A stretch of 64,000 nt of DNA from Parascedosporium putredinis (Eukaryota; Ascomycota; Sordariomycetes; Microascales; Microascaceae): positions 496,001-560,000 of the forward strand of contig CASHTG010000005.1 of the NCBI GenBank assembly GCA_949357655.1, read 5' to 3'. The notes beneath the pieces were generated by a model that saw only the letters and a list, made by a program, of their open reading frames with translations, searched no databases and was not told the origin of the DNA. Position numbers and translations under genes: made by a program. Positions 1 to 14,858 of this stretch are shown one piece after another (position 1 is the stretch's first letter; each line of letters begins with the position of its first letter).

Positions 1-3000
1 ACCATTGCCCTCAAGCTTTCTCCTTCCTCCTTCCTCCTTGAGCGGACGGTAGATATCGGATCCACCAAATCAAGCAAAGGGGAAGAAGAAAATAACAGCA
101 AAATCAAGAGCGTAAACGAAGTCAGGTATAAACGAGTTCGGCTGCATCGGGCAGCACCACAATGCTTGCAAAGGGGCACCTAGGCTTGCCAAGCTCGTTA
201 GTGACTCTGGCTCAGTCACCGGACGGAAGCTTGTCTCCGTACTGGTGTCCCCGCGTCTCCCATAGTAAGGGAATAGACACCACATGGGAAGAAAGAAGAA
301 GGAAAAAACCCCCTTCCCAGGGACTTTCAAAAACATTCACCTAGTGAAATCCGAAAGCCGCTGAAAGAAGTGCCCGGATTTGGAAGAGTCGCCAATACGA
401 CCGGCGTCGCATCAATGATATCATGATTTCCCGCGTCTCGTTTTGTCCGCCCCAAAACCATTCCTGCAGTAGCTTGCTCCTTCAGGGTCATCTGCCTCTC
501 TCCTTGTCACATCGCCGCCACAACCAGTACCACTATCGCCTTCTTATCGGCACATAGCTAGGCCTCTGTCGTATAAACGTTTGAAAGGGGGCGCATGGGA
601 AGATGGGAGTCCGGTTTCGAGGAGGCATCTTGGCCAACATTATACAATCGCCTGCTACAAGTACGACGCCGCCCACCCGAAACTTGAGGCCGCACCTCCG
701 AGTGTTGCTTCTCACAAGTGTTTCTGTCGCACTTGTTCCCAGGGCCATGGCCACGGCCGATATTCCAGCACCCTATCACCGGCACTACCGTTGATAAAGC
801 CAGTTGCAACAATGCCAATCGCGCCAGCATGATCAAGAACCCAAGGGCGCGTTGCGATAGGGCGCCCTATTGCGGGACCAAATTTGGTGGCGCCGGCCAG
901 TGCTAAGAAAAAAGGGTCGAGTATCAAGTGCACCCAATTGACCAATCACACCGCCCATTCGACCAGCAAAGGCCAACCCACGAAGCTATTCTCCCAACTG
1001 GGAGGAAAGAACGAGATCGTCATACGAAGGGTAAACCAACAAAAATAAGAATTGTATCCGAGGCAGGTCGCGCCAAAAATTAGCGGATCATCCCCAGGGA
1101 GAAGGATCGAGGCCTTGGTAGCCTTAAGCCACAAGGCAAGACACGGCCCTATTTTGAAGACCTGCCTCTTTTCGTACGGCACCTTCCATACACCATAATA
1201 CACGCCTCACTGAAAAGGAGAAGACAAAAGGTGGAGGGAAGGGGTGTTTCGAACAAGGCCAAGGAAAAGGCAATTGAATGCCGAAACCCAGATGTGCTAA
1301 GATGGAAGCGACCCTCCTTTAGGGCAAGCCTTTGCTCATCTCGTAATTGAAGGAGTTGCATCTCAAGCTCTGTCCCTGTTAGCTTCGAGCTTCCCATGAA
1401 ACTAAAGACGATTGCTTACAAGTAGTGATTCCTACGGTATTACACCAATATCATGAGGAAAGAGGGGATTGAAACGAAGTCAGTGACACTCGGAACATCT
1501 GTGGTCCGTCCGGCCTATAGCACGTTGCTCCTATTCATCCACCTTGTTCCTCCGGTCTTTCCTATATTCTGTTTGTTAAGTTAATTTGGGGAACAAGGAG
1601 GGGGATGCGAGGAGATCAATAGGCAAACCGTGTTATATGGTCCGTGTTTGACACCTCCAGGGCTCCTCTCCCCACCCCAGCACTTATCATAGGATCTTAT
1701 AGCCTCCCCCGGGCGAAGCAGGACCACCTCCCGGCCCTATCGCTGGCCCTTGCCCCGTCCCACTCCAAATCCTGGGTTTTTGTGTCTCTCTGATGGTAAT
1801 ATCAGCGATGATATTGATCAATATCGCACCGGGGCCCTGACGTTCGGGGCCAACACCATGTGCGGAGGGGAAAAGGGCTTGACACTCATCCCCTGTACTA
1901 TTCGGCGAAGGGGGCGGAGAGCACAATTGCGGCAAGTTGGCTTTTTGCTTCTGCTTATGATGACTACTGTACTACCGAATATAGTATCCTTCCCGCGCAA
2001 AGTGCTTCCCGGACAAGGGCCAATGAAAAAGGAAAAAAGAGGGGCACCAAAACTCCCTCCCCCGCTCCTCCCCCAATTCCCTCCCCCACCACCAAAGGAG
2101 AGAGGAGAATCTTTAATCCTACAGCCCCACTTGGACTATCCGTGTTCCTCGCCATTCGCTCCCTTCCCTGGCCTTCTCGCACTCTTCGAGCTCACGTCCG
2201 AGATATATTCGCTGATCGACCTTGAATTGCCATTCGAATCCTACAGTGCCATCCAGCGTCTTTCGTCCAGTAATCCTGTCCTTTTCGGCCCCCGTGTAAG
2301 CCCACGAGGTTTCAACGGGCCCTTACTTGCCCGGATACCCATCGCCCTCTTTGCTTCTTCTCACAAATGCCATGATAGAGAGAAAGAGGGAGGGAGGAGA
2401 AAGGGGCATGTTGCGTTGCTTACATAGCTTGGCCCATTGGCTCGCGAAAAGGAGAGAAGCTAAAGTGGTTCGGCTGCGTCAGACCCTGGAGAGGTTTTTT
2501 CTGGTCGGAGGGGTGGATGATCGTCAGGAACCGACTGTGCCCCAAACAATTCTCCCTCTTCAGCGTACCAGGTTTCACCTTCCTGCCCTGCTTTTGGTTT
2601 CTCTCGAGTATCTAAAAGTATCAAAAGCCGAGAGCAAAAACAAGCAAAAGGAGGCAAGCTAACTAGGGGGGCTTATTCTCTATTGGGGAGTCTTTGAAGT
2701 GAGGGAGCGGGGGTGTCCCAGATAATCACAATTCGGCCGGACGTCGTGGGCGCTGGCTGGCTCTTCCTGTCCGCGTAAAGGTGTAAATGGCCGAGAAATA
2801 TCATTATCCCAAGAAACCCCCATTGATCTACTATTTGTGGTCCGTGACAATAGTACCAAAGATGGCCCAAGTTGGGTAAGAAGGGTCTATTTCCAACAGG
2901 CAGGCTCTGCTCGTGCTAGCCCTCTGCCCGCACTAACACCCGCTCTGGCACACAAGCGCAGACTGTCGTCGCGACCCCTCTCCCCATCCCTCTGGTCCAT

Positions 3001-3657
3001 GAGCATCCCTAATCTCCCGCGAGCCCCGCTCGTTATCGATTAGGTCCGAAACATGGATAAGGCAAGGAACCCGTGAGACCCTGAAGGTGGGGGAGACATC
3101 AGTGGCTTATCGACGAAACGCGTGTTGCCTGTCCCAGTGGCATCTTTTCCCTCTGTTTCCTGGGTCTCTCTACCTCGTGTTGCGACCCTTGATGTGACTA
3201 AAGGCGAGCGATTGCGCGGGGCTCCATCATATCACACATAGTCACACATCCATCCGCTCCCACCACACCTACTCATAGATGCACCCATTTCCTGGTACTC
3301 TCTGTTCGAGCGGACGCTAAGAATAGCGCTGGTGTGTGCTCGAGTTGACTTGGCGACCGCAAGTCTGAGGCTACTACTCCACAACTTCAAAGATCTCCCA
3401 AAGGCTCGCAACACCTTCTGACATGACATACAGAAAAGGGGATAGATCGGAGAATCAATGTGAGAAGAGGGGAAAAGAGGGAGCTAGAGACTCTGGTCTC
3501 TGCCCTCTGCGACGAAACTCTTGCATGTGGTCCCTGTTGAAACATGGGTCCATTTCCCTGAACCAGCATCTTGATGATACTTGACGGCGGTGTCAGATTC
3601 CGACGGCATTCCTGTCGTCTCGTCACAGTTGCAATTATGAGCATGAAAGAACCCATG

Positions 3658-3679
3658 AAAAAAAAAAAAAAAAAAAAAA
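3658..3679. repeat. poly-A tract
   Basis: An uninterrupted run of about 22 A residues. A similar run of about 19 A lies near 13,871-13,890. In a genome with spliceosomal retroelements such tracts can mark a retroposed 3' end, but no coding or target-site duplication is visible next to it, so it is called only as a simple repeat. Confidence 0.8.
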
Positions 3680-6600
3680 GAAATATGGAAGCAGACTGAT
3701 CAGATTTCGTAGAATCTCGATGCGTCCATTTTCCGTTGCTCATGACCTAGAAACACTACAAAGTAGCGAAAAGAGAGACCAAGAGAATGACCCCGATATT
3801 CCGTCATCTCCGGCGCAATTGGCGATCGCCCAATAAGATGTTTCCCCAATGACCGGGTCATCAACGGTTGGAACGACCACGCCGGTATCCAGGTTTTTAG
3901 GCGGACGAGGCTGGCCACCCTCGCACCGCTGTTGTTGGATTTTCATTTTGGAGATCCTCTCTTCTGGACACGCCCCTCCCTAGGAATCGTCATGTGCGGA
4001 TTCTGCCTTTGAACCGGCGCGCCTAGTCTTATACCGATCGCATCGATGGAGATTGGAGATTTGGACTAGCGGAAGAGAGGAGAAAATGCATCTTTCAAGA
4101 ATGTAAACGAGAGGATCGACAGGGCTGCGCTTGGCCTCGTTGCAAGGCGGGATCACCGGCAGCGTGGAGAGGGGGCGTAGGGCTTTTTTGGCCAAGGTGC
4201 AAGTCTTATTGCACGTCACCAAGATGGAAGGTCAAAAAGCAAATACCTATAAGCTTAAAGGGCAAGCTTGCGAGAAAGGCTATCGCCACACGATCTCCCA
4301 TTTTTCTTCGTGATAGTAATAGACAAAATGTCCCTTTGGTGCTGTGGAAGGATCGTCATCGTCACCAGGGGCGCACCATGTCATCAATGTTTGCTTCCGC
4401 CACTATCCCGGGCAAAATAACACACCAAAACATCAAAGCTCCCCACTTGGGGGCGGATATCAACCGGCTTACTCCCCAGGAGCAGATCCTTTCCTCCCAT
4501 GGCAGCAAAAGATGACGAGAGTCCTGACAGCTCCGAGCATTAGGATCGAGAGAGCCTTGGTGTCTGACCCTGTCTGCGCTGTCCGGCCGAAGCTCTTCTT
4601 TTAGTACAAGCTAAATGGACCTAGCTCTGTTCCTTCGCGTAGCCGGGAGACCCTAAACGCAGAACCTAAGCTAAGCGACAGCTTGGCTCGTGGGACACCA
4701 TCCAGTCATCCGTGCCAGTGGTGACCCTCCATCACGTCCATTGGCTTTTATAAGACTAAATAGATGGAAAAGAAAACATAACATGTTTGGCCAGACTTGT
4801 TGCTGCGCTTTGGGGAGTGGAACAACTCCGATCAAGTGTGAGGCAAACGGAGGACGGCCAGGGACGAGGGGTGCCTGCCTTTTGCGTCAATGTATGGGTC
4901 ACAGCCTGGAGGGAAAAAACGATAAAAATATAAAAATATAATGTCACCCATTCAAAAGAAGGAATAGGATTGGTCAGGTCAAGAAGGGCCAGAATCGAGC
5001 TGCAGCCAGATTGATACCTTGACCCTCACCAGAATTCGAAACACGAAGGTGGTGAAAACCGCACTACTGCAAGCTGGCGGACGCAACCCTGTTGCCCTCT
5101 GAAGGAAGGAGAACCTTGACCTGGGCAGCATTGAAGATCGAGCCCTGGGAGCAAAAGAGAATAAGAGACAGTGAGAAGGGGAGAGAGCAATTTTAGCGCT
5201 ACTGCACGAAGATGTGGCATTCGGCTAGGACGGGAGCCTCCCACCCCTTTCCTTCACTCCCCCATACAGATGCCTTTTCTTGCTTTTCGTCCTCTCCCCA
5301 AGAACCCCTTTCGTCTGGACTGACGAAAAAGGGCAGCGGAGAGTTGGCCGTTGGTGTGACGAGTCATTTTCTATCTTCATCATATGCAAGTCTTCTGTTA
5401 GCCTCTTCGGGAGCGGGCTCCAGGCCAACTCTAATACTAGTCCCAAGGAGACTTTGCCCAGCGCGCCATATCATCCGAAAACTCCCCCAGGGCTAGCTTT
5501 TGGACGGGGGTTGAAGGAGGGAGGGGCTTGGGAACAATCAGTCTATTGCTCAATGTGACCAACTTGCACGACTCCCGTCAATCGTCCACGAAGATGGTGT
5601 GTTCCGGATTGAACAACTGATTTGAAGTTGTCAAAAACAATAATCAATCATCCCAACTTGAAGCTGATGACAAGGTGAACTGCGCAACAAATACTGCTCG
5701 AGTTGAAAGCGACTCGCGGTCTCCTGAGGTGAAAGTGCCCTCAATTGACGAATTGGTCAAACCCCCTCCATCGAGATCATACATGGTGTAGATGCGATAA
5801 TACGGTCAGCCATGGTGTGCCCCACGCCTCCCCTCAACCAGCCCTGGCTCACTCTTTCCAAGGATTGCCATCCCCAGCGTCCCATCCTCTCCCAGAAAGG
5901 ATCAAATGGATTTAGTCAACCATAGACCCTGGCTCCTCCGCCCCCTTCAAGGTCGGGGGTTGATACAGGGCGACACGGTGCAAGTCTAGCAAATGTTGTG
6001 GGAAAAATAAGATCAAAGTAAAAATAATAGCAAGATGCAGATAGGGGAAGGGGATATTCGTGCGACAGACCAAAAGGACGAAAGAAAACGAGAAAAACAG
6101 GCCCAGAACTGAAAGTGACAGGGGCCGGCACAAAAGCCCCGTGAGGGCTGGTGAACCTCCCTAAACAGGCGTTAGCATGCCATGCGACTGCCCTTCGCTA
6201 AATCCATTTTCGGCGGTTTTCGAAGCTTCGCTTGCGTTCAACTGCCCTGGTCTGACCCGGCAGCCATGTGGGCTCGTGAAAATTCGCTGCCTTCTCCTCG
6301 GACTTTCAACATTTGTTAGGGAAGAGAAAAAAAAGCTCTTCACCCTCCCCTGCCCCACCCCCGGCCCCTCGGCCGCTTTGTTGCTCCTGACCTTGTTTTC
6401 GTAACTATTCAACCCACCCAAGCCACCGCTGTCCTTCGGCATCCTTGAGTGCTTAATCTTATTGAGGCTGGCAAGAATCCGGAAGGCAGCGCGACGATCA
6501 TTGTGGGGGATTTTTGCAAATGCCTTTCCATCTTAGCCAAAAGCGGAGATGGTCGAAAAACCAAAGGGAGCGCCACCTGCCCTATTACGTGTCGTCAACA

Positions 6601-9600
6601 CTAGTGTTCTTCGAGCTCATCGGTTTGTGTGAGAGGGTGCAAACCGGCCAGATAGGGAGAGAGGGTGCTGATCTCAACGTTGGTTTTCCATGGCGGGGGC
6701 TTTCCACGGCCACCAGGAACACACCCACACATGTGGCTGCCGAGATTGCGTCCTGCGAAGGCGCTGCAGGCATGGGTTCTCGCCAGCAGAGGTGTACACA
6801 ACCCTGGTCTTTTTCAGTTAACTTGTACGTACTCGTAACTACTCGAGCAATTGAAGCTGGCTTAGCGTCCTGTCTTTTCTCCCCTGGCTGGCCAAGTAAA
6901 ATCCCAGGCAGTGGATCAGCAGGTTGAAAGCCATATTGCACAATGAAGGGATTGATCGTAGGACCAACCCAACAATTCGATATGCAAGTATCCCCAGCCA
7001 GCCGTCGAGAGGCTGGGTCACTAACACACTCTTCTCGAGCCACCGTTCAGAGGCCTTAATCAATGTTAATCAACTCCAAGTACTTGAAGCAGATGATTCA
7101 AGAGACGGAATATGCCAGTTAATTCTAAAGCCGATAGCTTCGTCAATAACCCTGAACTACTTTGTAGGATTCGACCAGGAGGATTCGACGTATTAACCGA
7201 AACGGGTCATATTATGTTCAGTCGCCCCTCACAACTTGTGGTGGTGGTGCCTCTAAAGACCTCTTCTGAGGGCGCAGGAGCAATGAAGTGGGCGGCAGAG
7301 ATGTAAGATGGAGCTTGAGCCTAGCAATGACCTAGCTTGGGAGGGTGTGCACTATGAAATGTCATTTGAAGTACTTGGTTTTAGCTCACAACCCTCCCGC
7401 CAATGGATAGATCCAGAGACGAGTTTGGTTGGGAAGTGCTCTCTAAACAGATGGTGGCCATCCATCGCTTCCCTTGACGCTTGGCGAACCCTTTCCCCAC
7501 CCAGTGACGGGCGCTGCGGAGCACGGAGATAGATCGAATGACCGTGAGGGTGCAAGTTTGGATTTTCTGCCCTTGAAAAGAGGCACCCGATGGGATGTCG
7601 GGCCTCGTCGGTGCATTGCTAGCGGGTTGCTGAAGACGTGAAACAATGGGCGTGGGAGATGCGTTGAGGACAAACAGCCACTAACCTTTTGCTGTAAATT
7701 AGCTTGCTCTAGCTTGCGCGAGCTTGTTCGGATCACCTTGCCGATTTTCAACCTTGCTGTTTGCTTCATTCTACACTTTTTCAGTCAGGGAAGATCCTTG
7801 TGCGTACGGGCTTTGTAACCGACGCAGCGACGTATGCACACGCCTTGCGAACTCAAAACTAGCTAGCGACACAGCTACTGTTCTTATCGCCGTGCGAGCT
7901 ATCGCGGACGAGCCTTTCTATCTCAAGAGCCGACAAAGAACCCTTTGAGTTGACCCATGTAATATAAATTGGATTGACACGAAAAGAGGTTTTAGTGTTC
8001 TTGGCCCCCAAGAAACAGGAAAGACCGTCCCCCGAGGGCCAGGATCCTGCATCGACCCCGCATTACCGGCGAGGGAAGGCAAGGGAAGGAGACAAGGAGA
8101 CAAGGAGGACAAAAAACCAAGACAGAGAGTGTGAAAAAGGAAGGAACAATCCGGGCCGAGGGGGAAGAGAGGAATGTGTTCTCGCGAGGCCGGGAGAAAA
8201 AGAAGCCGGGAGGAACATGCACAAAGAAAAATCTCAAACGCGGCCTGGTTTTAGCGAAGGGTCGGGTGAACAAGAAATTTTTCCATTTTGCTCTCGCCTC
8301 GCATGGAGCCGCTGCATTTGTTGAGCCAGAGTGATTCAGATGTCTCCTCTCAGAATCGGAGAGAGAGAGATAGAGAGTAGAGAAAGAGCGAGCGGGGTGC
8401 CCAAAGGAGGAAACAAAAAGGTGAAAGGACCCGGAAATGTGAATAGACTACAACCAAAAATTGGTTACGTGCCCCCCTTCGCCTTACCAAGCCGAACCTA
8501 ATCATTCTCAACCTCAAACAAGAAGCGAGCCGAGTGCTGCACCCGGTTGGTTGTGATCCCCGAACTAAGTCGAAACGGGCGTGGAAGCCTTTCGGTGAAG
8601 TGGTGGGCTTCGCAAAAAATGCAACAAGGAGGGAGGGAGGAACATGGCAAATGGTGTTAAAAATGTTTGGGTAGTTGGGGGGGCTACGTGCGACTGCCCT
8701 ACCAGATGTAAAGAAGAGGGGGGCAAAAGGGTAAGAGAAGGCCGTGATCCACGGTTCACCAGCATCAATTTGATGGAGTGGGTGCTGGGATTTTAGCCTA
8801 TGGGCAGGCACATGGCCGAGGCGATCTCAGGAAAATATTACTCGAGGCACGCACCACCAAAAAAAAAAACTTCTCCCCATCCTCCAAGCAGCGTAAGCGC
8901 AAGAAGAGTAGGTTCGGCACCTTATCAGTTTATCAGGATTGTCCCGTCCCGTGCCAAGGGAGAGGGAAGCGGAGCGGGGCCAACGGAGGAGAGAGGGTGC
9001 GGGTGCCACTTTATTAAAGTCGTTTTTACTCCGGAAATAGAGCGGGCGCCGCATCGACCATATCCAGCACCTTGCTCTCGTGCGAGAGAGAGGGGTCCCG
9101 GTGTTTAGCAAACGAGCAAGCTTTCCATTCGAGGATTTCGAGCCGCGAACAAGAAAGCGGGAAGAGAAGAAGAACGGAAGAGAGAAAAAGAGGAAACAAC
9201 ATAAGCACGAGGGGGCAAGAAAAAAAAAAAAGGCTACAAAGGGGGAACTTGGCCATTCTCTCCTACCACATCTCCCATCTAGACAATAACCACATCCAGA
9301 TCCCCATAGACACTGTCGGGCTGACACAAGAGATGCGCAAGGTGGCTATGTCAGGGACATGCACGAAGAGAAGTTTCCTCTCCTCATTGTCTTTACCCCC
9401 ACTCTCACCATCATGCTCATGAAACACCATCTCACTTGGATGTGTCTTCTTTTAGATATGCGGCCGCATCTACTCGGTTTCGGTGTTGCATGCTATATGT
9501 TGGTTGCGCCGCCGCAGCGAAAGTTGTCCCTCCACTAACACGTTCCGGGGAGATAATGGGAACAGAGAAACCCCGATGGCGGAAAAATAATAATAATTAA

Positions 9601-9892
9601 GGATCCAGATGTAGAAGCGCCGAGGAAATAGTGGCTAAAACTATCGTTAAACGCTCCCCTTTGACCTCGACACACTCCTTCCCGTCCTGCTGCTCCTTGG
9701 CCTCTCCGTCCGTCTGCTGTCTTCCGGTAAGAACTGTTGGCTCGACCACACGTAAAGCGCGGGCGTACCTGCATCCCACGGCCAAAACACAAAGGGACAG
9801 CGCACCAACTCTCTTGCATTTGAGCCTCACCACACTTTTTAACTTGCTTGACAGTATAGTTTGAAACACCGGCGTTCCAAGATCGCACGCTA

Positions 9893-9899
9893 TTTTTTT

Positions 9900-9924
<25 letters not shown>
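9893..9924. repeat. (TTC)n microsatellite
   Basis: A pyrimidine run that becomes a perfect TTC repeat of about eight units and ends in a CT-rich tract. It lies in the gene-poor region with no neighbouring gene. Confidence 0.8.
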
Positions 9925-9931
<7 letters not shown>

Positions 9932-12920
9932 TCCTTTACGCCCCTCCCCTCCCCCACCTCAGACCCGGATTCGGTGGTGGCGATCACACGTTGATGGGCG
10001 CCCGCAACGAGCAGCCCTCAATCGAAACCGGTGCGTCGCGATGTCCGTGTGGGGAAAGGTCGTTGGCGGCGAGGATGGCAGGCGGGGCAAAAAAGTTATG
10101 TGACAATAAATCGTTGACTTGCAGCAAGTACGTGTTCGTCCGACTCTAGCTTCGTCGGGTTCCTTGTCCCGAGCTGCTGGGTGTCAGGTCAGCGTTTTGG
10201 CGCTGTCTTGTGGCGCTGCTCTTACGGCCGTTAAGGGCGAGGCTAGCTGAGAGATCAACGACGTGACGAGCTGCGCGCGCACCGGTGGATGAGGCGGAGT
10301 GCTTGAGAGCAAGCTGGGGGAAAACTGCACGATTCAAGCGTTCAATCGCATCTCGGTGTAGCTGACTGTTGAAATGACTCCTATCTGGCATCTACGTGGA
10401 AGCCCAGCCAAGTTCGGAACTTGTCCCAAGATGGACTGCGCAAAGAGGACGGTGGCAATGCGTATGCAAAAGAGGTAGATGTCCCGTTCGCACCTGTCCT
10501 GTCCTCTCGCCAAGACATCTATAATTGAAAGTTCTTGCCTTAATATTGAACAATTGATCTGTCCAGGGACAACGCAGCCCTGCCACCTTTTCATTTTCCT
10601 CAACGGCTTTGATTTCCTGGAATGTTCAACTTCTCCACTCCGTGTCGGCCCCGGTTGACACTTTGAGCAGGAATAAGAAAAAGTCGTTTGGTGGGGTGAA
10701 TCAGGTGTAAGATGGCCGCCCCTCAAAGAAGACCTTTATCGCCTCATTTTCTCGGATGAAGAGGCTCAATGGGTGATAGTATGGCGAAACTGGAAGGATC
10801 TGGCCCTGAGTCTTCGGGGAGGGGCGAGCCTCGCGTCAGGGCCAGGCACCCCAAGGCCCCCGAAAACGGCACTCTCCTGTCGCACGGAAGAATCACAAGC
10901 CGAGGAAGTTGTATCGAAAGAAAACCCTGGAGGGTGTGGTCTCTCCCCACAAAACACCACTATCCTTCCAGAAGAACAGCGATGGTCCCTGTTAGGTCGT
11001 ACAGCGGACATGTTTCGATGCCCACCCGCGATGCCTCCAACACCAGCAGGGTCGGAGGAAGTGGAGCAAAGGGAGGGCCGCACGATCAAGGTCTAGGTTA
11101 GTTGAAAAGAGGTGTGGTGGGGCTGCCTGATTCTAAAAATTGAGGGCCTGGCGATGTTCTCTCTCTCGAGGTCTTGAAGCTTGCTGTCGTTCGCAGGCCC
11201 ATTGATGAATTCAAACACACGGCCCTCACACCCCATTAAACCCCCGTCATCCCATTCTCGAGCTTCTACTATGTGTGTGTGTTCGAATTTCAAGTCACCA
11301 TCGCAACGCAATGCACAGTGCCAATAGTCGCGACGCTGACCCACCCCACAAAACACCTGTGTACCTCTACTCGTACAACCCCAAGGCTGATAAGGCTATC
11401 TGGGAGTATACAGTACAAAGGGAACAACGCGCACAGAGGGCTCCAGACACCTCGTGTGAAAGAGGTTTAGAGCGGCTCTATTTTTCTAAGATGACCCATG
11501 GCTCTCTGGACGACGGAAAGAGCTATCCCTCCATCACGCACTCCACTCAGTTGAGATGGAAGATGAGGGAGAAGACACGACCCCTCCTTCAAGTCGTGAC
11601 AAGAGTGAGAAGATGACTCTCGGACCTTATCCTCAACACTCATGTGTTCATGGGAACGTGTGGATGGTCTGTGATGAGCGTGGATAACGTGCATACACAC
11701 AGACGCCGCGTCGACAGGGACCCTAGACAAGCGGCCAAGCATGATGGAAGCGGACAAAGAAGTCGAATGGAAGGATGTCCTCCTTTTTTTTTTCTTCCCC
11801 GGCTCCGACCAACTCGAAGAAGGGGCGGTGGTTGGGCTGGCCGATCATGAAAATTGATCTGATGCCAGAGACGACAGGGGGATGATGGGAGGCGCACCTT
11901 ATGGGGGCTGGGGAAGAGTGGTAGAGAGGCAAGACGAGCACGGAATTCGAGGGTGGTGAATGGAAAGACGATGGCCTGAAATGCGACTTCCTAGGCTTCG
12001 CTCGCACAAAACAAGCTAGATCAAGTGCCTAAAGCGGAACGGAACTCAAAGGCTGGTCTTGGACGCGGGAGAGGAGGACCCTATTTTCTGGGGGTTGATT
12101 TCTCCTTTTCGGCCCCCTCCCCTTCCCTCTTTTTCTTTTTTACAGCCACATCCAAATTCTGTAAGCTCTGAATAGCGGTTAGCTTGGGTGACACTTGCCC
12201 GCAATGGGCGTTGAGTCGAGACGAAGTCCTAGCCGCGCCCTCTTGGCAGACGGACAGCTTGCATGCCCATCTAAACACGGCGGGATGAACGGGTCTGTAA
12301 AGGATCCGATGCGCCTCCCCCTCCCTCCCTCCCCCAAGAGTGGCGGACGACCCGCATCAGGGACGAAAAGAGGTGGCACTCGCCGAAAGACAACGGCCGC
12401 GTCCAAGCTGAATCTATCGCCTCTCTTTGGTCCGGCCTTTTGCCAGGCATATGATATTGCTCCCCACTCATTCACCCTCCCCTGCTGTGTGGACGGCCCC
12501 GCCGCTCTCCGCTCCACTCCTCCATCAACTTCTGACTAAACTCCAGGATAACTGCGGAGGGAAGGAAGCACCTCATCTTCCCTGACCACTGACCCTCAGC
12601 AGCACGCCTCTTACAAGGCATCGCCCCGCGAGAGCCCTGTCTGAGATACACGAGGCCCCTGGTTGTTCAAGACCCCCTCCTCATCGAGATCTTGATCATC
12701 TCGGACAGGGCGAACAGACGCTGATGACTCCATCTCGCACGCCCTCCCCGGGCCTTGCGCGATTGTAGTGACGCTCAAGGGGGAACCACGCCGCGGCCAT
12801 CTCGACCAGGGCGACGGCGATGCGCGTCAACCATCTTGTTTTTTTTTTTGTCTCGCTCCTCCGTCACAAGGCCCTGGGGTTTAGCGTTCAATCTTCAGTT
12901 GTGGATCGCTACCCTTGTTC

Positions 12921-12938
12921 GCTCATGCTCATGCTCAT
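12921..12938. repeat. (GCTCAT)3 hexamer repeat
   Basis: Three perfect tandem copies of GCTCAT followed by one diverged copy. It lies in the gene-poor region. Confidence 0.75.
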
Positions 12939-14842
12939 GCTCGCAAGGGCTTTTGCCTGTAGTTCGTACGAAGTACATTAAAAGAAAGGACAGAAGAATT
13001 TGAGCCAACATGTGACTTGATGTCGCTTGGCACTTGAGCGCGAAACAAGACGAAGGAGGGGCTAATATGAAGAAGGCAAGGCGGTAGCAAGGGGGGATGA
13101 GAGAACAGAAGCGAGACTATCATAGCAATGCGCAGAAGAGAAGGAAGTACGCTTGTAGTGGTGGGGGTGCGATCTCGCAAACGCCCGCAAGGCATGGGAT
13201 AATGCGCGATCGCTCCCTCTCAGCAGATCACAAACACATCATCATTTCTTCCCGAGGGGGAGCGATAAGCCAGCTCAGGACACCTCCAGCTTGCGACTCA
13301 AAACTGAATTGAGGAAGACTCAGCATGCACCAAGATTCCAATTGCCCGAGCAGAGACTCGAATCAGGCCAGGATCGACGTGGGCATTACGATGATGCCTA
13401 ATTTCTGTCTTCTCGATAATGACTTTCCTTGTTCAATTGCAAGTAGTCAAGTGCTCAAGCCGATGCATTTTGAAGCAGGAGGAATGTAAACCTCAACAGC
13501 GTGTTTTGTGGCCTCACCACTGCTGCTGGAGCCCCTTCAGATGGCTTGATTGACCAATCTCATCTCACCATCCGACGGACTTATCAAACTTGTTTCGACT
13601 TGGTTTCAGTGCGCTGATTGGCTAGGATGGCGTCGGAATAACGTCCACGGAGGGAGCGAACCTGCGTCACTCCAATCGTCGACAGCCCCCGACCTGTTAG
13701 TGCGTAGCAGCCACGTCTCCATCGAGATATCGGATGTGAGCCTTCCTTGATACATTTTTGAAGCTCCCCTTCGTAACCCCTTGCGAATCGGTCGGCGTTC
13801 GCCATCTCCATGAACGCCCGGAGATCGAGCCCCCTCCCCATAAAAACAGAGAGACGAAAAGAGAGAAAACCAAAAAAAAAAAAAAAAAAAGGAAAGCCAG
13901 AAATGGATAGGGTTGAAACGGCAAGGAGGATGACATAGACTAAGAAAAAAAGTAGCTGGGAGGAACGCAGAAGCGAGGCGCTGCCATGCGACGCAAGGGA
14001 ATTGTAAAAATGAGATAGGGCATCGCCGGGCTAGGCATTGAGGCCCTGTAGAACCATGCGCTGGACCGATCCTAGTGCAGCTAGCTCTACTACATAGACC
14101 TGGGAGGTGAAGCACTATTTGGCCGGAGCCTTGAATGTTCGATCATCCTGTGGCAAGCTCAAGAGTTGGGAGTGCAGGATACAACAAACCCCACAAGCAG
14201 CGCGCACTTTCTTCGTGGCAATGGCCCAGTGCCCATTTTCTTCGTTTTTGAAGCGGACTTGGCTACAATTTTATGGATAAATGCCATCCACGCGATAGCT
14301 AACGGGCAGGCAAACAACTCTGGCCATGCGCTCTACGGCCATCCATACAAAACTTCTTGCTCGCATGTCGGTTGTTGCATTGCTTGTGTGCTCTTTGTGA
14401 GGTGCAAGGCAAAGTGTGTCCGTGCGCCGGTTGAAAAAAGAAAGCAACATTTCAAAGAGGCGCGGATGGACATTGCACTGGGGGCCCTTTTCTGCACCTC
14501 CTCTTTCCCCAACGTTCGACCCCATCGTAGACCACGTGTATATGTGTTTTCTCTCGTCACCCGCTCCAACATGTCTCCTCTAGTGTTACACTGGCCCCGC
14601 CACTTATCTTCCCGCTCCGTATCGGTTATTTCGTTTACCGGAGGGAACATGTGTACACAAAAAACGTGGCGGGAGGCGGGGGAGGGACAAGCGAAGAGAG
14701 GGCAGGCATCTCGAGCTCCTCTTTTTCCCACGCGCGGGGGCGGCAAAAAAACACTTGGCCCAGCGAGATCGCCGCTCCCAATGGGTGGGAGGACAAGTTT
14801 CTATGTCTAACTTTTTGCATGTCCTCACAATGATGGGATCAA

Positions 14843-14858
14843 TGTGTGTGTGTGTGTG
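14843..14858. repeat. (TG)n microsatellite
   Basis: Eight TG dinucleotides followed by a GAGTGAGTG tail. The reverse-complement type (CA)n occurs at about 17,776-17,791. Confidence 0.8.

Noticed and set aside
1750..2427. 225-codon open frame on the plus strand
   Set aside because: Low-complexity Pro/Arg-rich translation with no domain, no credible start context and overlapping frames of equal quality on both strands.
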